Below, piece by piece: positions 62,240-64,000 of a stretch of 64,000 nucleotides of DNA. Source of the stretch: Bradyrhizobium valentinum (GTDB taxonomy: Bacteria; Pseudomonadota; Alphaproteobacteria; Rhizobiales; Xanthobacteraceae); the NCBI RefSeq assembly GCF_001440405.1, contig NZ_LLXX01000090.1:91904-155903 (forward strand), read 5' to 3'. The notes below the pieces were generated by a model. The model ran no database searches and was not told the DNA's origin. It saw nothing but the letters and a program-made list of their open reading frames with translations. Within the stretch, counting starts at the first letter, position 1, and each line of letters starts with the position of its first letter. A program made the position numbers and the translations under genes.

Positions 62240-63502
62240 TCAGAGCTTCTCTGCGCTCGCGCGGAACATGCCGATGACGAGCTCGCTGGCTCCGTCGATC
62301 GCGCGACGCATAGTCGAGCCAGTGCCGATCGATTCCGCGGCAAAGACCGGCGCCTCCACGGCGATATTGGCGCCGCGCCATACCTTGACGACACCGACCG
62401 GTTGGCCGGCCTGCACCGGCGCCCGCACCGGGCCGCTGTAGACGATGCGCGCGATCAGTTTCTCATTGCCGTTTTTCGGCACCATCACCTTGATCGGCTG
62501 GGGGCTTGCAAGTTTCACCGAGCGGCTTTCGCCGCCGAACACCTTGGCATAGCCGACCTGTTGATTGGCCGCGAACAGCGTGCGCGTCTCGAAATTGCGA
62601 AAACCCCATTCCAGCATTTTCTTGGCTTCGGAGGCGCGATCGTCGGGATCCTCGAGCCCGTTGATCACGACAATCAGCCGGGTGTCGTTCTGCACGGCGG
62701 AGCCGACCATGCCGTAGCCGCCCTCCTTGGTGTAGCCGGTCTTCAGCCCGTCGGCGCCATTGAGCGAGTTCAACAGCGGATTGCGGTTCTGTTGCCGGAT
62801 CTTGTTCCAGATGAATTCCCTCTCACCGAACAATTTGTACATGTCGGGATAGGTCAGGATCAGGTGGCGGCTAAGTTTTGCCAGTTCCCGCACCGTCATC
62901 TTGTTGGCGGGATCGGGCAGTCCGCTGGAATTGCCGAATGTCGACTTGGTCATGCCAAGCTCGCGGGCGCGCTTGGTCAAGAAGTCGGCGGCGAAGATCC
63001 GCTCGTTGCCGGCCATGCCTTCGGCGAGCGCAATGCAGGAATCATTGCCGCTCTGGATGATCGCGCCCTTCAAAAGGTCGTCCACCGATACCTTGCTGTT
63101 GAGAATTGCAAACATGGTCGAGCCGCCGGCCGGCGCGCCGCCCTTGCGCCAGGCGTTCTCGCTGATCCGGTATTCGTCCGTCGGCTTTATCTTGCCTTCC
63201 TTGATGGCGTTGAAGACCACCTCGACCGTCATCAGCTTCATCATGCTGGACGGCGCCCGCAATTCGTCGGCGTTCTTCTCGAACAGGACGCTGCCGCTGG
63301 AGGCCTCGACCAGGATCGCGGTCGGCGCGTCGCCGTCGAATCCGCCCTCCTCCTTCTTAGGCGCGCCTTGCACGCTGTTGTTGGCGGCGTACACGATCCC
63401 GCCCCAACCGACCGCGAGCGCGAGCACGGCGGCCATCAGGCCGCGCCATGGGATGACGGCCGCGGCGTCGAATTTGCGGGAAACGGAAGTCTCTGCTGCC
63501 AT
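62240..63502 (-). CDS. D-alanyl-D-alanine carboxypeptidase (PBP5/6-type)
   Basis: This protein of about 420 residues is a serine peptidase that trims pentapeptide stems in the periplasm. The catalytic motifs are S-x-x-K in SSMMKL, S-x-N in QSGNDSC and K-T-G in GADGLKTGYTKEGGYGMVGSA. A signal/anchor helix (LMAAVLALAVGWGGIVYA) lies near residues 22-40, and a C-terminal beta domain (LIARIVYSGPVRAPVQAGQPVGVVKVWRGANIAVEAPVFAAESI) follows. The start at 63502 has AGGA eight bases upstream. It heads the operon with tmk and holB. It diverges from an epoxide-hydrolase-like gene. Confidence 0.94.
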   Translation of the reverse strand: MAAETSVSRKFDAAAVIPWRGLMAAVLALAVGWGGIVYAANNSVQGAPKKEEGGFDGDAPTAILVEASSGSVLFEKNADELRAPSSMMKLMTVEVVFNAIKEGKIKPTDEYRISENAWRKGGAPAGGSTMFAILNSKVSVDDLLKGAIIQSGNDSCIALAEGMAGNERIFAADFLTKRARELGMTKSTFGNSSGLPDPANKMTVRELAKLSRHLILTYPDMYKLFGEREFIWNKIRQQNRNPLLNSLNGADGLKTGYTKEGGYGMVGSAVQNDTRLIVVINGLEDPDDRASEAKKMLEWGFRNFETRTLFAANQQVGYAKVFGGESRSVKLASPQPIKVMVPKNGNEKLIARIVYSGPVRAPVQAGQPVGVVKVWRGANIAVEAPVFAAESIGTGSTMRRAIDGASELVIGMFRASAEKL

Positions 63503-63662
63503 CGGCGATGTCCTGAATCCCTGTGTTCTAACAGTTGGAAGTATCGCAAACAACACAGGTTTTTGGGCTTGCCGCCGTGTCGGATTGCGGCACCGGACGA
63601 AGGAACGTATCGTGCCGATGCTGCAATTTCCCGACAGGATACGAAAAACAGGGCGGAAACGC

Positions 63663-64000
63663 GATGCCAACTTCACGCACTATTTCCGTCAACGGATTGG
63701 AGCTGTTCGTGCTTGAGCAAGGCCAGGGTCCGCTGGTGCTGCTCTGCCATGGCTGGCCCGAACTATCCTATTCCTGGAGGCACCAGATCCCCGCGATTGC
63801 GGAAGCCGGCTTCCATGTCGTCGCCCCCGACATGCGCGGGTTCGGCCGGACCAGCGCACCAGCCGACGTCGGCGCCGACACCCTTTTCCACAATGTCGGC
63901 GACATGGTCGCATTGGTGGCGGCGCTTGGCGAAAAGCAGGCCGTCATTGCCGGCCATGATTGGGGCGCGCCGGTCGCCTGGCATGCGGCCATGTTCCGCC
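63663..64000 (+). CDS. Alpha/beta hydrolase, epoxide-hydrolase-like (partial, runs off the right edge)
   Basis: At least 112 residues of an alpha/beta hydrolase are visible, starting MPTSRTISVNGLELFVLEQG. The oxyanion-loop HGWPELSYSWRHQIPAIAEAG and the nucleophile elbow VIAGHDWGAPVAW, with Asp as nucleophile, are the signature of soluble epoxide hydrolases and haloalkane dehalogenase relatives. HGWPE with DMRGFGRTSAP is more typical of epoxide hydrolases. The catalytic His and acid lie beyond the window. It is divergent from the carboxypeptidase gene. The specificity is not determined. Confidence 0.85.

Overview
The window is a high-GC alphaproteobacterial chromosome segment that looks like Bradyrhizobium or a close relative. 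The evidence is gene content and order: dusB-ntrB-ntrC-ntrY-ntrX-hfq-hflX, tolC-popZ-valS, a fused ispDF, lipA next to a COQ10-type gene, and metG-holB-tmk-carboxypeptidase. Several types of long palindromic intergenic repeat also fit that group. The species is an inference; there is no rRNA here.

Layout. 1-6.5 kb: the tail of a probable RND adaptor gene and two tandem MdtB/MdtC-like permeases. 6.5-14.2 kb: a DTW-domain tRNA modification enzyme, small hypothetical genes, tRNA-Cys, a TetR/NmrA-like divergent pair with a clear operator, and tRNA-Asn. 14.2-21.2 kb: a PIMT-like methyltransferase, tolC, popZ-like gene, valS and a VOC protein. 21.3-25.3 kb: a large secreted glycosidase-like RTX protein, an ArsR/SRPBCC pair and repeats. 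25.3-32.3 kb: a DNA glycosylase, lipA, a broken P-loop kinase gene, a COQ10-like gene, a dehydrogenase, a ThDP enzyme, and pncC/ispDF. 32.5-42 kb: dusB and the nitrogen-regulation block, then hfq and hflX. 42-47.8 kb: mazG, queC, a cobalt-type nitrile hydratase operon, a crotonase and an M24 peptidase.

48.2-51.1 kb holds a compact gas-vesicle operon, gvpA-F-G-J-L-S-K. Most of its genes overlap by 4 bp. The order is the one known from actinomycetes, and gvpN and gvpO are absent. 51.5-56.1 kb is a TRAP transporter next to an acyl-CoA synthetase. 56.1-63.5 kb is a minus-strand housekeeping run (MBL hydrolase, tatD, metG, holB, tmk, D,D-carboxypeptidase). The window ends inside an epoxide-hydrolase-like gene.

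The most unusual items are the gas-vesicle operon with its divergent GvpA and duplicated upstream motifs, and a methionyl-tRNA synthetase with a histone-H1-like lysine-rich N-terminus. Others are a truncated kinase gene held between lipA and the COQ10-like gene, a likely 5' frameshift in hflX, a His-rich nitrile hydratase alpha subunit, two strong operator palindromes, and a 141-bp inverted-repeat element.
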